The position numbers and the translations under genes are program-made. The notes beneath the pieces were generated by a model that saw only the letters and a program-made list of their open reading frames with translations, did not search any database and had not been told where the DNA came from. From the NCBI GenBank assembly GCA_002862645.1, contig PKDQ01000002.1:1-38208 (forward strand): a stretch of 38,208 nucleotides of DNA. Reading direction: 5' to 3'. The DNA is from Flavobacteriaceae bacterium. Its GTDB lineage: Bacteria > Bacteroidota > Bacteroidia > Flavobacteriales > Flavobacteriaceae. Position 1 is the stretch's first letter; every line of letters begins with the position of its first letter. Below, one piece after another: positions 24,298-32,512 of this stretch.

Positions 24298-25217
24298 AAA
24301 ACAACAAGCTCCTTATCGTAGGCACAATGGCATTTGACGAAATCATCACCCCCACACAGGCCTCAGGAAAAATTTTAGGTGGCGCAGGGACATATATTGG
24401 TTTGGCAGCGTCGTATGCAACGGCAGATATTGGAATTGTCTCTGTAATTGGCGACGATTTTACAAGCGAATACACCTCTTTGCTTACCGACCGCGGGATA
24501 GATCTTTCGGGCGTAACTAAGGTTGCTGGGCAAAAGTCTTTTTATTGGAAGGGCAACTATCACGACAATATGAACAAGCGAGATACACTCGAGACTCAAC
24601 TCAATGTACTGGCTGATTTTGATCCAGTTGTACCCGCTCGCTACAATGATTCATCTGTAGTAATGTTAGGTAATCTCGCTCCAAGTGTACAACAAAGTGT
24701 ATTGAACCAACTTGAACCCAACCCTTCTCGCTTGGTGTTGCTAGATACTATGAATTTTTGGATGGATGTGGCAATGGAAGAGTTGTTAGCGGTTATCAAG
24801 CAGGTCGATGTGATCACCATAAATGACGAAGAAGCCATGCAATTAAGCGGAGAGTCAAATATGGTTTCAGCCGCAAAAGGTATACACAAACTAGGGCCAC
24901 CCTATGTTATTATCAAGAAGGGAGAACACGGAGCCTTGCTGTTTTATAAAGACCAGCCTTTTTACGCACCAGCCCTTCCCTTACAACAAGTGATAGACCC
25001 AACAGGTGCAGGCGACAGTTTCGCAGGGGGATTATCAGGACACCTAGCCGCACAAGATCAGCTTACAGCAGCTGCGATCAAACAAGGAATTTTAAACGGC
25101 ACGGCGGCCGCATCTCTTTGTGTAGGGGCTATGGGAACTGAAGGATTGGTCTCCGCCCAAAAAGAAGAATTTTTAGCGCAGCTTCAAGACTTGGAGCGCC
25201 TACGAACAGTGTCGTAA
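24294..25217 (+). CDS. PfkB-family carbohydrate/nucleoside kinase
   Basis: Ribokinase-fold sugar or nucleoside kinase of 307 residues. The PfkB signature 2 is DPTGAGDSFAGG, beginning at residue 235, with the catalytic base at D241. The N-terminal glycine pair is GGAGTYIGLAAS and the ATP site contains VIIKKGEHGALLF. The substrate is not readable. Location directly between rnhA and purF suggests a link to ribose or purine-nucleoside metabolism, which is inference. It overlaps rnhA by 4 bases. Confidence 0.88.
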   Translation: MKNNKLLIVGTMAFDEIITPTQASGKILGGAGTYIGLAASYATADIGIVSVIGDDFTSEYTSLLTDRGIDLSGVTKVAGQKSFYWKGNYHDNMNKRDTLETQLNVLADFDPVVPARYNDSSVVMLGNLAPSVQQSVLNQLEPNPSRLVLLDTMNFWMDVAMEELLAVIKQVDVITINDEEAMQLSGESNMVSAAKGIHKLGPPYVIIKKGEHGALLFYKDQPFYAPALPLQQVIDPTGAGDSFAGGLSGHLAAQDQLTAAAIKQGILNGTAAASLCVGAMGTEGLVSAQKEEFLAQLQDLERLRTVS

Positions 25218-25245
25218 TTTAAAAGCTGACTATGATAATTTTAGT

Positions 25246-25253
25246 TAATTTTG
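25246..25253 (+). promoter_or_regulatory. -7 box for purF
   Basis: TAATTTTG is a perfect TAnnTTTG match with only 4 bases to the purF ATG, implying a leaderless transcript. It lies in the 40-base gap after the pfkB gene, so purF can be expressed separately from purN-rnhA-pfkB. Confidence 0.5.
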
Positions 25254-25257
25254 CCTA

Positions 25258-27153
25258 ATGAGTGATGCCATCAAGCACGAGTGTGGAATAGCCCTGGTTA
25301 GGCTACTTAAGCCCCTAGACTACTACAAAGAAAAGTACGGCAGCTCTTTTTACGGCCTTCAGAAAATGTATTTGATGCTGGAAAAACAGCATAATCGCGG
25401 TCAGGACGGTGCCGGTTTTGCAAGTATTAAACTCGACATGGCACCAGGTGAGCGCTTCATGAGCCGTGTTCGGTCTTCTGACCCTCAACCCATTAAAGAC
25501 ATTTTCAATACCATCAACGCTCGCATCAATAATGTTGAGGAAAGCTTGCCCACTAAAGACTTGTCTTCAGAAGCATTAAAATCCGCCTTCCCTTATGTAG
25601 GCGAGGTTATGTTAGGGCATTTGCGTTACGGAACTTTTGGCAAGAACACCATAGAAAGTGTACACCCTTTTTTGAGACAAAACAATTGGATGCACAGGAA
25701 TCTTATTGTAGCAGGGAATTTTAATTTAACCAATGTTAACGAGTTGTTTGAAAACTTGGTTACTTTAGGACAACACCCGAAAGAAAAAGCCGACACAGTT
25801 ACCGTTATGGAAAAAATAGGGCACTTTTTGGACGACTCTGTCGCCAAACTCTATAAAAAACTTAAAACAGAAGGTTTTGACAAGCAAGCGGCTTCTCCTG
25901 AAATTGCCAAGCGATTGAATATTGCCAAAATTTTACGCAAAGCATCAAAAAACTGGGATGGTGGCTATGTCATCGGCGGATTACTTGGCCATGGGGATTC
26001 TTTTGTATTGCGAGACCCAGCAGGGATTCGCCCTGCATTTTATTACAAAGACGATGAAGTTGTGGTGGTAGCATCGGAACGCCCAGCCATCCAGACGGTT
26101 TTCAATGCGCCCAGCGGTTCCATTAAAGAAATACATCCGGGACACGCCATAATCATAAAGAAGGCAGGAACGGTTTCTCACACGAAAATTAACACCCCAA
26201 CCTCACGACTGGCTTGTTCTTTTGAAAGAATTTACTTTTCTCGAGGAAACGATGCGGACATTTACAACGAGCGAAAGGCGCTTGGACGCCTCTTGTTTCC
26301 AAAAATATACGAATCTCTAAATGGCGACTTGAAGAACACCGTTTTTTCATATATACCAAATACGGCCGAAACGTCGTTTTACGGACTTGTTCAACGGGCA
26401 CAAGATTTTATGCTTGAACAATCAGAGGCTGCCATACTTAAGGAAGACAACCTATCTCCAGACCGCTTAAAGGCGTTGTTATCCCCAAGACCAAGAATAG
26501 AGAAGGTTATACTTAAAGATGTCAAGCTACGCACGTTTATCACTGAAGACAGCAGCAGGGACGACTTGGTTGCTCACGTTTATGACATTACGTACGGTGC
26601 CGTAAACAAAGACGATAATCTTGTGATTATTGACGATAGTATTGTTCGCGGCACAACCTTGCAAAAGAGCATATTAAAAATATTAGACCGCTTGGGACCA
26701 AAAAAGATTGTTGTGGTTTCCAGCGCCCCACAGATTCGATATCCAGACTGCTATGGGATTGACATGGCACGGTTAGAGGACTTAATTGCATTTAGGGCGA
26801 TGCTGGCATTACTGGAAAAACACAACAAAACAGCACAGCTTAAAACGGTATACGAGAAGGCAAAAGCTACAATAAACGATAAGGCAGCTGATATTCAAAA
26901 CCATGTTAAGCCGCTGTATGATCAATTTACAGACGAGGAGATTTCAAAACAAATTTCTTTTATGCTACGCACCAAAAACATCAATGCGGAAATAGATGTT
27001 ATTTTTCAGTCTGTTGCAAATTTGCACGAAGCCTGTCCTAAAAACAAAGGGGATTGGTATTTCACAGGCAATTATCCTACAGATGGCGGAAACAAGGTTG
27101 TCAACCAAGCTTACATCAATTTTTATGAAGGGAATAAGGTTCGCGCCTATTAA
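25258..27153 (+). CDS. purF: Amidophosphoribosyltransferase, long Bacteroidota form
   Basis: First committed step of purine synthesis: converts PRPP and glutamine to phosphoribosylamine. It has 631 residues, over 100 more than the usual PurF. The nucleophilic cysteine is C9 in KHECGIALV, so the first eight residues are probably removed as a propeptide. The glutaminase domain continues with EKQHNRGQDGAGF and LGHLRYGTFG. The phosphoribosyltransferase PRPP loop is NLVIIDDSIVRGTTL. Extra length comes from insertions such as the NARINNVEESLPTKDLSSEA segment and the C-terminal region. Such a long form next to purN and pfkB is familiar from Flavobacteriia. A run of about 15 A residues and a strong terminator follow the stop codon. 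Confidence 0.9.
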   Translation: MSDAIKHECGIALVRLLKPLDYYKEKYGSSFYGLQKMYLMLEKQHNRGQDGAGFASIKLDMAPGERFMSRVRSSDPQPIKDIFNTINARINNVEESLPTKDLSSEALKSAFPYVGEVMLGHLRYGTFGKNTIESVHPFLRQNNWMHRNLIVAGNFNLTNVNELFENLVTLGQHPKEKADTVTVMEKIGHFLDDSVAKLYKKLKTEGFDKQAASPEIAKRLNIAKILRKASKNWDGGYVIGGLLGHGDSFVLRDPAGIRPAFYYKDDEVVVVASERPAIQTVFNAPSGSIKEIHPGHAIIIKKAGTVSHTKINTPTSRLACSFERIYFSRGNDADIYNERKALGRLLFPKIYESLNGDLKNTVFSYIPNTAETSFYGLVQRAQDFMLEQSEAAILKEDNLSPDRLKALLSPRPRIEKVILKDVKLRTFITEDSSRDDLVAHVYDITYGAVNKDDNLVIIDDSIVRGTTLQKSILKILDRLGPKKIVVVSSAPQIRYPDCYGIDMARLEDLIAFRAMLALLEKHNKTAQLKTVYEKAKATINDKAADIQNHVKPLYDQFTDEEISKQISFMLRTKNINAEIDVIFQSVANLHEACPKNKGDWYFTGNYPTDGGNKVVNQAYINFYEGNKVRAY

Positions 27154-27255
27154 TAAAAAAAAAAAAAAAGAATTTCCTTTGATTTGTAAATTCTGTTTGT
27201 ATATTAGCAATGCCATAACATAAGTAGGTTAAGTTCATGGTAAGATTTGGGGCAA

Positions 27256-27283
27256 AAAAGGTGGATTCTTTCCACCTTTTATT
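27256..27283 (+). terminator. Terminator after purF
   Basis: AAAAGGTGGA (27256-27265), a 5-base loop, then TCCACCTTTT (27271-27280): a perfect 10-base-pair stem ending in a T-run on the plus strand. The A-rich left arm means it could also stop transcription coming from the right. Confidence 0.8.
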
Positions 27284-27286
27284 TAT

Positions 27287-27316
27287 AAAAAAAAGAGGCC
27301 ATAAATAGCCCCTTTT
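27287..27316 (-). terminator. Terminator after sodA
   Basis: On the minus strand AAAAGGGGC, a TATTTAT loop and GGCCTC are followed by eight T residues. The stem has one mismatch. It begins 22 bases after the sodA stop codon. Confidence 0.65.
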
Positions 27317-27337
27317 CAATTTCATAACATTTTGTTT

Positions 27338-27940
27338 TTAGTACGCTGCATAGCGTTTGCTAACTTCAGTCCAGTTAACAACATTAAAAAAAGCTTCAAT
27401 ATAATCTGGGCGCCTATTTTGGTAATTTAGGTAATAAGCGTGTTCCCAAACGTCCAATCCAAGTATGGGAGTTCCTTCACAACCCACGCTTTTCATCAGC
27501 GGATTGTCTTGATTAGGCGTTGAACAGACTTCTAATTTGCCATCACTATGCACACATAACCACGCCCATCCTGAGCCAAATTGTGTGGCAGCTGCTTTTG
27601 AAAAAGCATCTTTGAATATATTGAAAGAACCAAAAGCTGCATCAATTGCACTACTTAGTTCAGAAGACATTTGCCCTGAATCAGGACCAATGACCTCCCA
27701 AAATAAGCAATGGTTGTAGTAACCCCCGCCATTATTGCGAACGGCAGCGTTATTCATATCAAGGCCACCTAAAATTTCTTCAATTGATTTGCCCTCAAGT
27801 GTTGTGCCTTCAACGGCCGCATTTAGTTTGGAGGTATAACCATTATGGTGTTTTCCGTGGTGGATTTCCATTGTTTTTGCATCAATGTGGGGTTCCAACG
27901 CATCAGCCGCGTAAGGAAGAGAAGGAAGTTTAAAAGCCAT
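27338..27940 (-). CDS. sodA: Superoxide dismutase, manganese-type by sequence
   Basis: Dismutates superoxide in the cytoplasm. It has 200 residues. Metal ligands are H27 (IHHGKHH), H77 (YYNHCLFW), D163 and H167 (LDVWEHAYY). The residue pair that distinguishes the metals points to Mn: glycine in NNGGGYYNH and glutamine Q144 in TPNQDNPLM, where iron enzymes have Gln at the former position and Ala at the latter. The usual histidine of GGGHxNH is tyrosine here. Some Bacteroidota enzymes accept both metals, so cambialism is possible. The N-terminal [19 protein letters not shown] has no signal peptide. It is divergent from addA, with a perfect -7 box 20 bases upstream. Confidence 0.93.
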   Translation of the reverse strand: MAFKLPSLPYAADALEPHIDAKTMEIHHGKHHNGYTSKLNAAVEGTTLEGKSIEEILGGLDMNNAAVRNNGGGYYNHCLFWEVIGPDSGQMSSELSSAIDAAFGSFNIFKDAFSKAAATQFGSGWAWLCVHSDGKLEVCSTPNQDNPLMKSVGCEGTPILGLDVWEHAYYLNYQNRRPDYIEAFFNVVNWTEVSKRYAAY

Positions 27941-27960
27941 AGTTTATAATTTATATCACA

Positions 27961-27968
27961 CAAAGTTA
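27961..27968 (-). promoter_or_regulatory. -7 box for sodA
   Basis: TAACTTTG on the minus strand, a perfect TAnnTTTG match, 20 bases before the sodA ATG. No TTG at the -33 distance. On the plus strand, TATATTTA (27981-27988, one mismatch) may serve addA. Confidence 0.5.
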
Positions 27969-28010
27969 CGCATATATTCCTATATTTAGTTCTGATAAAG
28001 ACCAATTGCC

Positions 28011-31000
28011 TTGTCAAGCATAGCTGCACCTCCATTTGTTATATATAATGCTTCGGCAGGATCTGGAAAGACCCATACGCTTGTTCGTTCTTTTCTCTTT
28101 CGGTTGCTTAACAGCAACCAACCAGAACAAGTAAGACGCTTGCTTGCCATTACCTTTACCAACAAGGCCGCACAAGAAATGAAATCCCGCATATTATTTT
28201 ACCTAGCTTCTTTTGCATCAAAAACAAAGCCAGACAGGGAAGACAGTATGTTTTTGGAAGTGGCAACAATGTGCGGGATTACAGACGACCAGTTACATCA
28301 GCGATCAAAAAAAGCGTACCGTTATATTTTACATCACTTTGGACAGCTTCAGGTAGCTACTATTGATAAGTTAACACATAAAATCATCCGAACCTTTGCC
28401 CGCGATTTAGGAATCAATGCGCGTTTTGAAGTCGCCTTAGACGGCAAGTCTTTTATGACAGAAGTCGTGGAGCAAGTGCTTAGCAAAGCAGGAGAAGATA
28501 AAGCGCTCACAAGAGTTTTGGTCAATTACGTATTGCAAAAATCTGACGATTTAAAGTCTTGGGATGTAACTGAGGAGCTGAATACGATTGCTCAAATGTA
28601 TTTAAACGAAAATCATATGCAGTCGCTGGCAGACCTGGAGGCAGTGCCTATGAAAGCCTTTGTTGATTTGAATCAGAAGTTAAAAACCCAAACAGAAACC
28701 ATACAGAAACCCATTCAGGCAGCCTCAAAAGCAATACTCATAGCATTTGAGGATTTGCAAATCCCGACAACGCTTTTTCCTTATGAATCCTTACCAAAGC
28801 TGCTAAAGCTATTGGCAGATGGCCAATGGCCCAAGGAAATGCTCAACACCACCGTTTCTAGAGGTCTTGAAACAGGAATATTTTTAAAAAAGAACGCTAC
28901 GGACCAAGCGCGAGACTCTTTTGGTAGCATTCAAGAACAGGTTACGGCACTTCTGGAAACATACACTCAATATTGGCGACAGCTAGTTTTGTTAAACTTA
29001 CTGCGCAGGAATGTGGTTCCACTATCGCTTATGCAGCATATTGGCCAGGGAGTATCAGCCTTACAAGATGAGCGAAACAACCAGCTGTTAGGGTTTTTTA
29101 ATAAGTTGATATCAGACGCAATTAAAGATACGGATACCCACTTTATGTACGAACGACTTGGTGTGCGTTTCCAACATTTTTTTGTAGACGAATTCCAAGA
29201 CACATCTTCACTACAGTGGGCCAACCTCCACCCCTTGTTTTCACACGCCTTGGAAGACAGCGAACGAGTAGGATCTTTGGTTCTTGTGGGCGATGCAAAG
29301 CAATCTATATATAGATGGCGCGGTGGGCACCCAGAGCAGTTTATGGCCTTAGCCAATAAAGAAGTACCTTTTACCATAGCCCCCGAAGTAGAAAGTCTCC
29401 CAAAAAACTTCAGAAGCTTGCCTAAAATCGTTTCTTTTAATAATGATTTTTTTTCCAAAGCATCTACGTTTTTGCCTCTGCCCTCTCAGCAGGAGCTTTA
29501 TGCAAAGTCGTGTAATCAAGAAGCAAACAGTAAAAGCGGGGGCTATGTTACGATTGCAACGGTAGAAGGTAAAAACAATGAAGAGCGTATAGTGGCGTAT
29601 CAAGCCCAAGTACTTGCCCGTGTCAAAGACTGCTTAGAACAAGGTTATGGTTTTGAAGACATTTGCGTTTTAGTAAGAAAAAACAAGCAAGGCGTACAGA
29701 TTGCCAAAGCACTCACAGAGGCAGGAATTCAAATTACATCATCGGAGTCTTTGCTTGTATCACAAAGTCCAGCGGTTCAGTTTTTAATGAACCTTGTAAA
29801 ATTGCGTGTAGCGCCCAAAAGCAAGATAAACCGCTATGCTGTTCTAGAACATTTTGCCCTTTTGCAGCCCAACTCTTTTGAATGGACAACACAACAAATG
29901 CGACACTCCTTAAGACAGGTGCTTTTGTCATTGTCGAATCAAAAATTTGATTTGAGAACATTTAACCAGCTACCCATCTATGCTGCTTTAGAATATGCGG
30001 TATGGGCGCTTTCGCTGACAACACAATTAACAGCACATATTCAAGCCTTTTTAGATGAAGTATTAAAATGGCAAGGCAACAGAGAAGGCACACCAATAGA
30101 GCTTATTTCACATTGGGAGTTAAACAAATCGCATTGGACCGTCCGACCGCCCGAAAATAGAAATGCGGTCAAAATCATGACCACGCATAAGGCTAAAGGG
30201 TTGGCATTTCCAATAGTCATTTTGCCCTTTTCAGACAGCAAATGGATTGAAGGAAACAACAACTTGGCCTGGTTTCCTCTTCCTGAAGGCGCCTATACAC
30301 CCTTTAAAGAAATGCTACTTCCCATATCTCAAAACCTTACAAAGCTTGGCGTAGGGGCAAAGCAAACCTACGAAACCTACTACGCCCAATCATTTATGGA
30401 CACCTTAAATACGCTTTATGTAGGGATGACAAGGCCTGTAGAAGAACTACACATTATTACGCAAAAAGGGAATATAGCAGCTCCACCAAAAGGGCTGCCG
30501 GATATTTTTGCAAGGATTATCCCAGAGCTAAACAATCAAGGGGTTATTTATGGCACTCGGACAAAACAAGCACCTAAGACATCAGATTTAATTGCGACAA
30601 CAACTGCGTTTACTTTTAATCTAGCCCAAGCGACAAGTGTTGTTGCAGAAAGGTCTGTTCAATCAGCAGAAGCGCTATTTGGGACCGTACTCCACGAGGT
30701 TATGGGACTAGTAGATGTTCCACAAGATTTGGATCGCGCCCTTAGCCAGTCTAATGCAAAAGAGCGGTTAGGAATAACACAATATGAACAATTACTTAAA
30801 AGCGCACAGGAGATAGTAGCTCATGAACACCTCACGGCTTTTTTTGATCCGGCCAACACTCCCTACAAAGAACGCGCTCTTTTTGCAACAAAAGGAGAAT
30901 TATTGCGCCCTGACCGCTTTGTCATTACTCCAGATAAAAAAGTTTTTTTGTTAGATTTTAAAACGGGTAAGTACTCTGAGAGCCATGCGAATCAGCTAGA

Positions 31001-31094
31001 TGAATATGCTAAATGTTTGAGTGAGCAATTTCTTAACGTTAAACAAAAACTACTGGTTTACTGCAGAAAAAACCTAATTTTCAAAGAAGTTTAG
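28011..31094 (+). CDS. addA: AddA-like UvrD-type helicase/nuclease, TTG start
   Basis: Superfamily 1A helicase fused to a RecB-type nuclease, expected to form an AddAB-like complex that resects double-strand breaks for RecA. It has 1,027 residues. Walker A is ASAGSGKT (14-21), the DExx box is DEFQDT (D393), followed by GDAKQSIYRWRGG, with the late helicase motif MTTHKAKGLAFPIVILPF. The nuclease domain has D968 in RPDRF and D982/K984 in LLDFKTG. Between an upstream stop at 27996 and the Walker A motif there is no ATG, so the TTG at 28011 is the start. The partner AddB-like gene is not adjacent: an ompA-type gene lies between. Confidence 0.9.
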   Translation: MSSIAAPPFVIYNASAGSGKTHTLVRSFLFRLLNSNQPEQVRRLLAITFTNKAAQEMKSRILFYLASFASKTKPDREDSMFLEVATMCGITDDQLHQRSKKAYRYILHHFGQLQVATIDKLTHKIIRTFARDLGINARFEVALDGKSFMTEVVEQVLSKAGEDKALTRVLVNYVLQKSDDLKSWDVTEELNTIAQMYLNENHMQSLADLEAVPMKAFVDLNQKLKTQTETIQKPIQAASKAILIAFEDLQIPTTLFPYESLPKLLKLLADGQWPKEMLNTTVSRGLETGIFLKKNATDQARDSFGSIQEQVTALLETYTQYWRQLVLLNLLRRNVVPLSLMQHIGQGVSALQDERNNQLLGFFNKLISDAIKDTDTHFMYERLGVRFQHFFVDEFQDTSSLQWANLHPLFSHALEDSERVGSLVLVGDAKQSIYRWRGGHPEQFMALANKEVPFTIAPEVESLPKNFRSLPKIVSFNNDFFSKASTFLPLPSQQELYAKSCNQEANSKSGGYVTIATVEGKNNEERIVAYQAQVLARVKDCLEQGYGFEDICVLVRKNKQGVQIAKALTEAGIQITSSESLLVSQSPAVQFLMNLVKLRVAPKSKINRYAVLEHFALLQPNSFEWTTQQMRHSLRQVLLSLSNQKFDLRTFNQLPIYAALEYAVWALSLTTQLTAHIQAFLDEVLKWQGNREGTPIELISHWELNKSHWTVRPPENRNAVKIMTTHKAKGLAFPIVILPFSDSKWIEGNNNLAWFPLPEGAYTPFKEMLLPISQNLTKLGVGAKQTYETYYAQSFMDTLNTLYVGMTRPVEELHIITQKGNIAAPPKGLPDIFARIIPELNNQGVIYGTRTKQAPKTSDLIATTTAFTFNLAQATSVVAERSVQSAEALFGTVLHEVMGLVDVPQDLDRALSQSNAKERLGITQYEQLLKSAQEIVAHEHLTAFFDPANTPYKERALFATKGELLRPDRFVITPDKKVFLLDFKTGKYSESHANQLDEYAKCLSEQFLNVKQKLLVYCRKNLIFKEV

Positions 31095-31102
31095 TATTTT
31101 TG
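31095..31102 (+). promoter_or_regulatory. -7 box for the ompA-type gene
   Basis: TATTTTTG is a perfect TAnnTTTG match beginning at the last base of the addA stop region, 21 bases before the ATG at 31124. It gives the porin-like gene its own transcription, separate from addA. Confidence 0.55.
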
Positions 31103-31123
31103 TAAACTAATTAAAATCCAAAT

Positions 31124-32449
31124 ATGAAAAATCTTGTATTAACAATGTTTACAATAGCTGGTTTCACAACTAGTATTATGGCACAAAATGACGCCAACCC
31201 TTGGAGTATTACTGTGGGCACCAACGCAGTTGATTTATCCCAAGACACGGCATTTAAGGATAACATAAGTCTTTCTCCAAACTTTTCATATTTAAATGTC
31301 TCTCGTTATCTGGGTTCAGGATTTTCGTTAGACCTAGGCGGAACAATCAATAATATTGATCGTGATTTAGGCGGTGAAGATTTATACTACTCAATTGATT
31401 TAGGAACAACACTTTCAGCAAACGAAGTAATTGATTTAGGAAACCTTGAGCCATCTATTAGCTTAGCTTTAGGGTACATCAATGGTTTAACTTTTGCTGG
31501 TAGCGAGCAAGACTTTTTTACAATCAACACTGGGATTGGTCTTAAATACTGGTTTAATGACTCATTTGCACTCTCAGTTAAATCAACATACAAAGTATAC
31601 GCTAAAGAATTTGACAACTTAATTGATGATGGATTTAGTGGTGATAATCACTTTCAACACTTTGCAGGTTTTACTTTTGCTTTTGGCGATGGAGATGCTG
31701 ATGGAGATGGCGTTAAAGACACGGAAGATGAGTGTCCTGAAGTTCCCGGTTTAGAAAGTCTTAACGGATGTCCAGACGATGACGGCGATGGTATTAAAAA
31801 TAGAGATGACGATTGTCCAACTACAGCTGGTTTGGCCGCCCTTAACGGTTGCCCAGACGCAGACGGCGATGGCATCAAGGATTCAGACGACGCATGCCCT
31901 ACTGTAGCTGGTGTTGCAGCCTTAAATGGTTGTCCTGATGCGGATGGCGACGGAATTACAGATGCAAATGACGCATGTCCTAATGTAGCAGGAAGTAAAG
32001 CTATGAGCGGATGTCCAGATGCAGACGGCGACAGTGTTGCTGACAAATATGATAAGTGTCCCACAGTAGCTGGCCCTGCTTCAAATAACGGATGTCCTGA
32101 GTACCCACTTTCTATTCTAGGAGATTACGATATTAATTTTGACCTAGAAAAGTACAATATTGACTCTGCAGATGTTCAACGCCTTTCAACGATAATTAAA
32201 GTATTGCTGGCTAACAACAATTCAAAAATTAGCATTGAAGGTCACGCAGATAACTCAGGGGAAGAGTCATTCAACAACCCATTATCTAAAAACCGCGCGA
32301 ACTCTATTAAAGACTACTTGGTTAACGTAGGCATTGACGCAGACCGTTTAAGCATAAAAGCATTCGGAGAAGCTAAGCCAAAAGCCAGCAACGACACTGA
32401 AGAAGGTCGTGCAATTAACCGCCGTGTAGAGTTCAAAGTAATGTACTAA
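31124..32449 (+). CDS. OmpA-family outer membrane protein with thrombospondin type 3 repeats
   Basis: A 441-residue outer membrane protein. There is a signal peptide (MKNLVLTMFTIAGFTTSIMAQ), an N-terminal beta-barrel-like domain (about 22-185), five 27-residue calcium-binding TSP3-type repeats with the pattern DxDGDGxxDxxDxCP...NGCP (about 188-325), and a C-terminal OmpA peptidoglycan-binding domain (about 330-441, ISIEGHADNSGEESFNNPLSKNRANSIKDYL with the family NxxLSxxRA pattern, then RRVEFKVMY). It anchors the outer membrane to the cell wall. It has its own -7 box and a strong terminator, so it is a self-contained transcription unit placed between addA and addB. Confidence 0.94.
   Translation: MKNLVLTMFTIAGFTTSIMAQNDANPWSITVGTNAVDLSQDTAFKDNISLSPNFSYLNVSRYLGSGFSLDLGGTINNIDRDLGGEDLYYSIDLGTTLSANEVIDLGNLEPSISLALGYINGLTFAGSEQDFFTINTGIGLKYWFNDSFALSVKSTYKVYAKEFDNLIDDGFSGDNHFQHFAGFTFAFGDGDADGDGVKDTEDECPEVPGLESLNGCPDDDGDGIKNRDDDCPTTAGLAALNGCPDADGDGIKDSDDACPTVAGVAALNGCPDADGDGITDANDACPNVAGSKAMSGCPDADGDSVADKYDKCPTVAGPASNNGCPEYPLSILGDYDINFDLEKYNIDSADVQRLSTIIKVLLANNNSKISIEGHADNSGEESFNNPLSKNRANSIKDYLVNVGIDADRLSIKAFGEAKPKASNDTEEGRAINRRVEFKVMY
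31686..32100 (+). repeat. Five 81-base coding repeats (TSP3-like)
   Basis: Inside the ompA-type gene, five units of 27 codons encode D-x-D-G-D-G-x-x-D-x-x-D-x-C-P and N/S-G-C-P. Synonymous codons vary between units, so protein-level selection maintains the repeat. The last unit is the most diverged (DADGDSVADKYDKCP). Confidence 0.85.
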
Positions 32450-32473
32450 ACATAATTACACATTATCATAAAT

Positions 32474-32503
32474 AAAACGCGGTGAAATCACCGCGTTTTT
32501 TTA
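32474..32503 (+). terminator. Terminator after the ompA-type gene
   Basis: AAAACGCGGTG, a 4-base loop AAAT, then CACCGCGTTTT and further T residues. The stem is perfect with GC-rich centre. It ends about 10 bases before the addB start codon. Confidence 0.85.
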
Positions 32504-32512
32504 TTTTAGGGC

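Noticed and set aside
27154-27172. Run of about 15 A residues after purF considered as a slippage or frameshift site
   Set aside because: It lies after two in-frame stop codons, outside any gene; the real terminator is about 85 bases further on.
28967-29458. 163-residue minus-strand ORF
   Set aside because: Antisense to the helicase core of addA; no recognisable domain.
31654-32064. 136-residue minus-strand ORF rich in SPSASG and GH repeats
   Set aside because: It is the antisense shadow of the TSP3 repeats in the ompA-type gene, whose regular codons leave the opposite strand open.
31686-32100. Tandem 81-base repeats considered as a CRISPR array
   Set aside because: Units are in frame, contiguous without spacers and encode calcium-binding repeats. 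The 42-base units in the tail fibre were rejected for the same reason.
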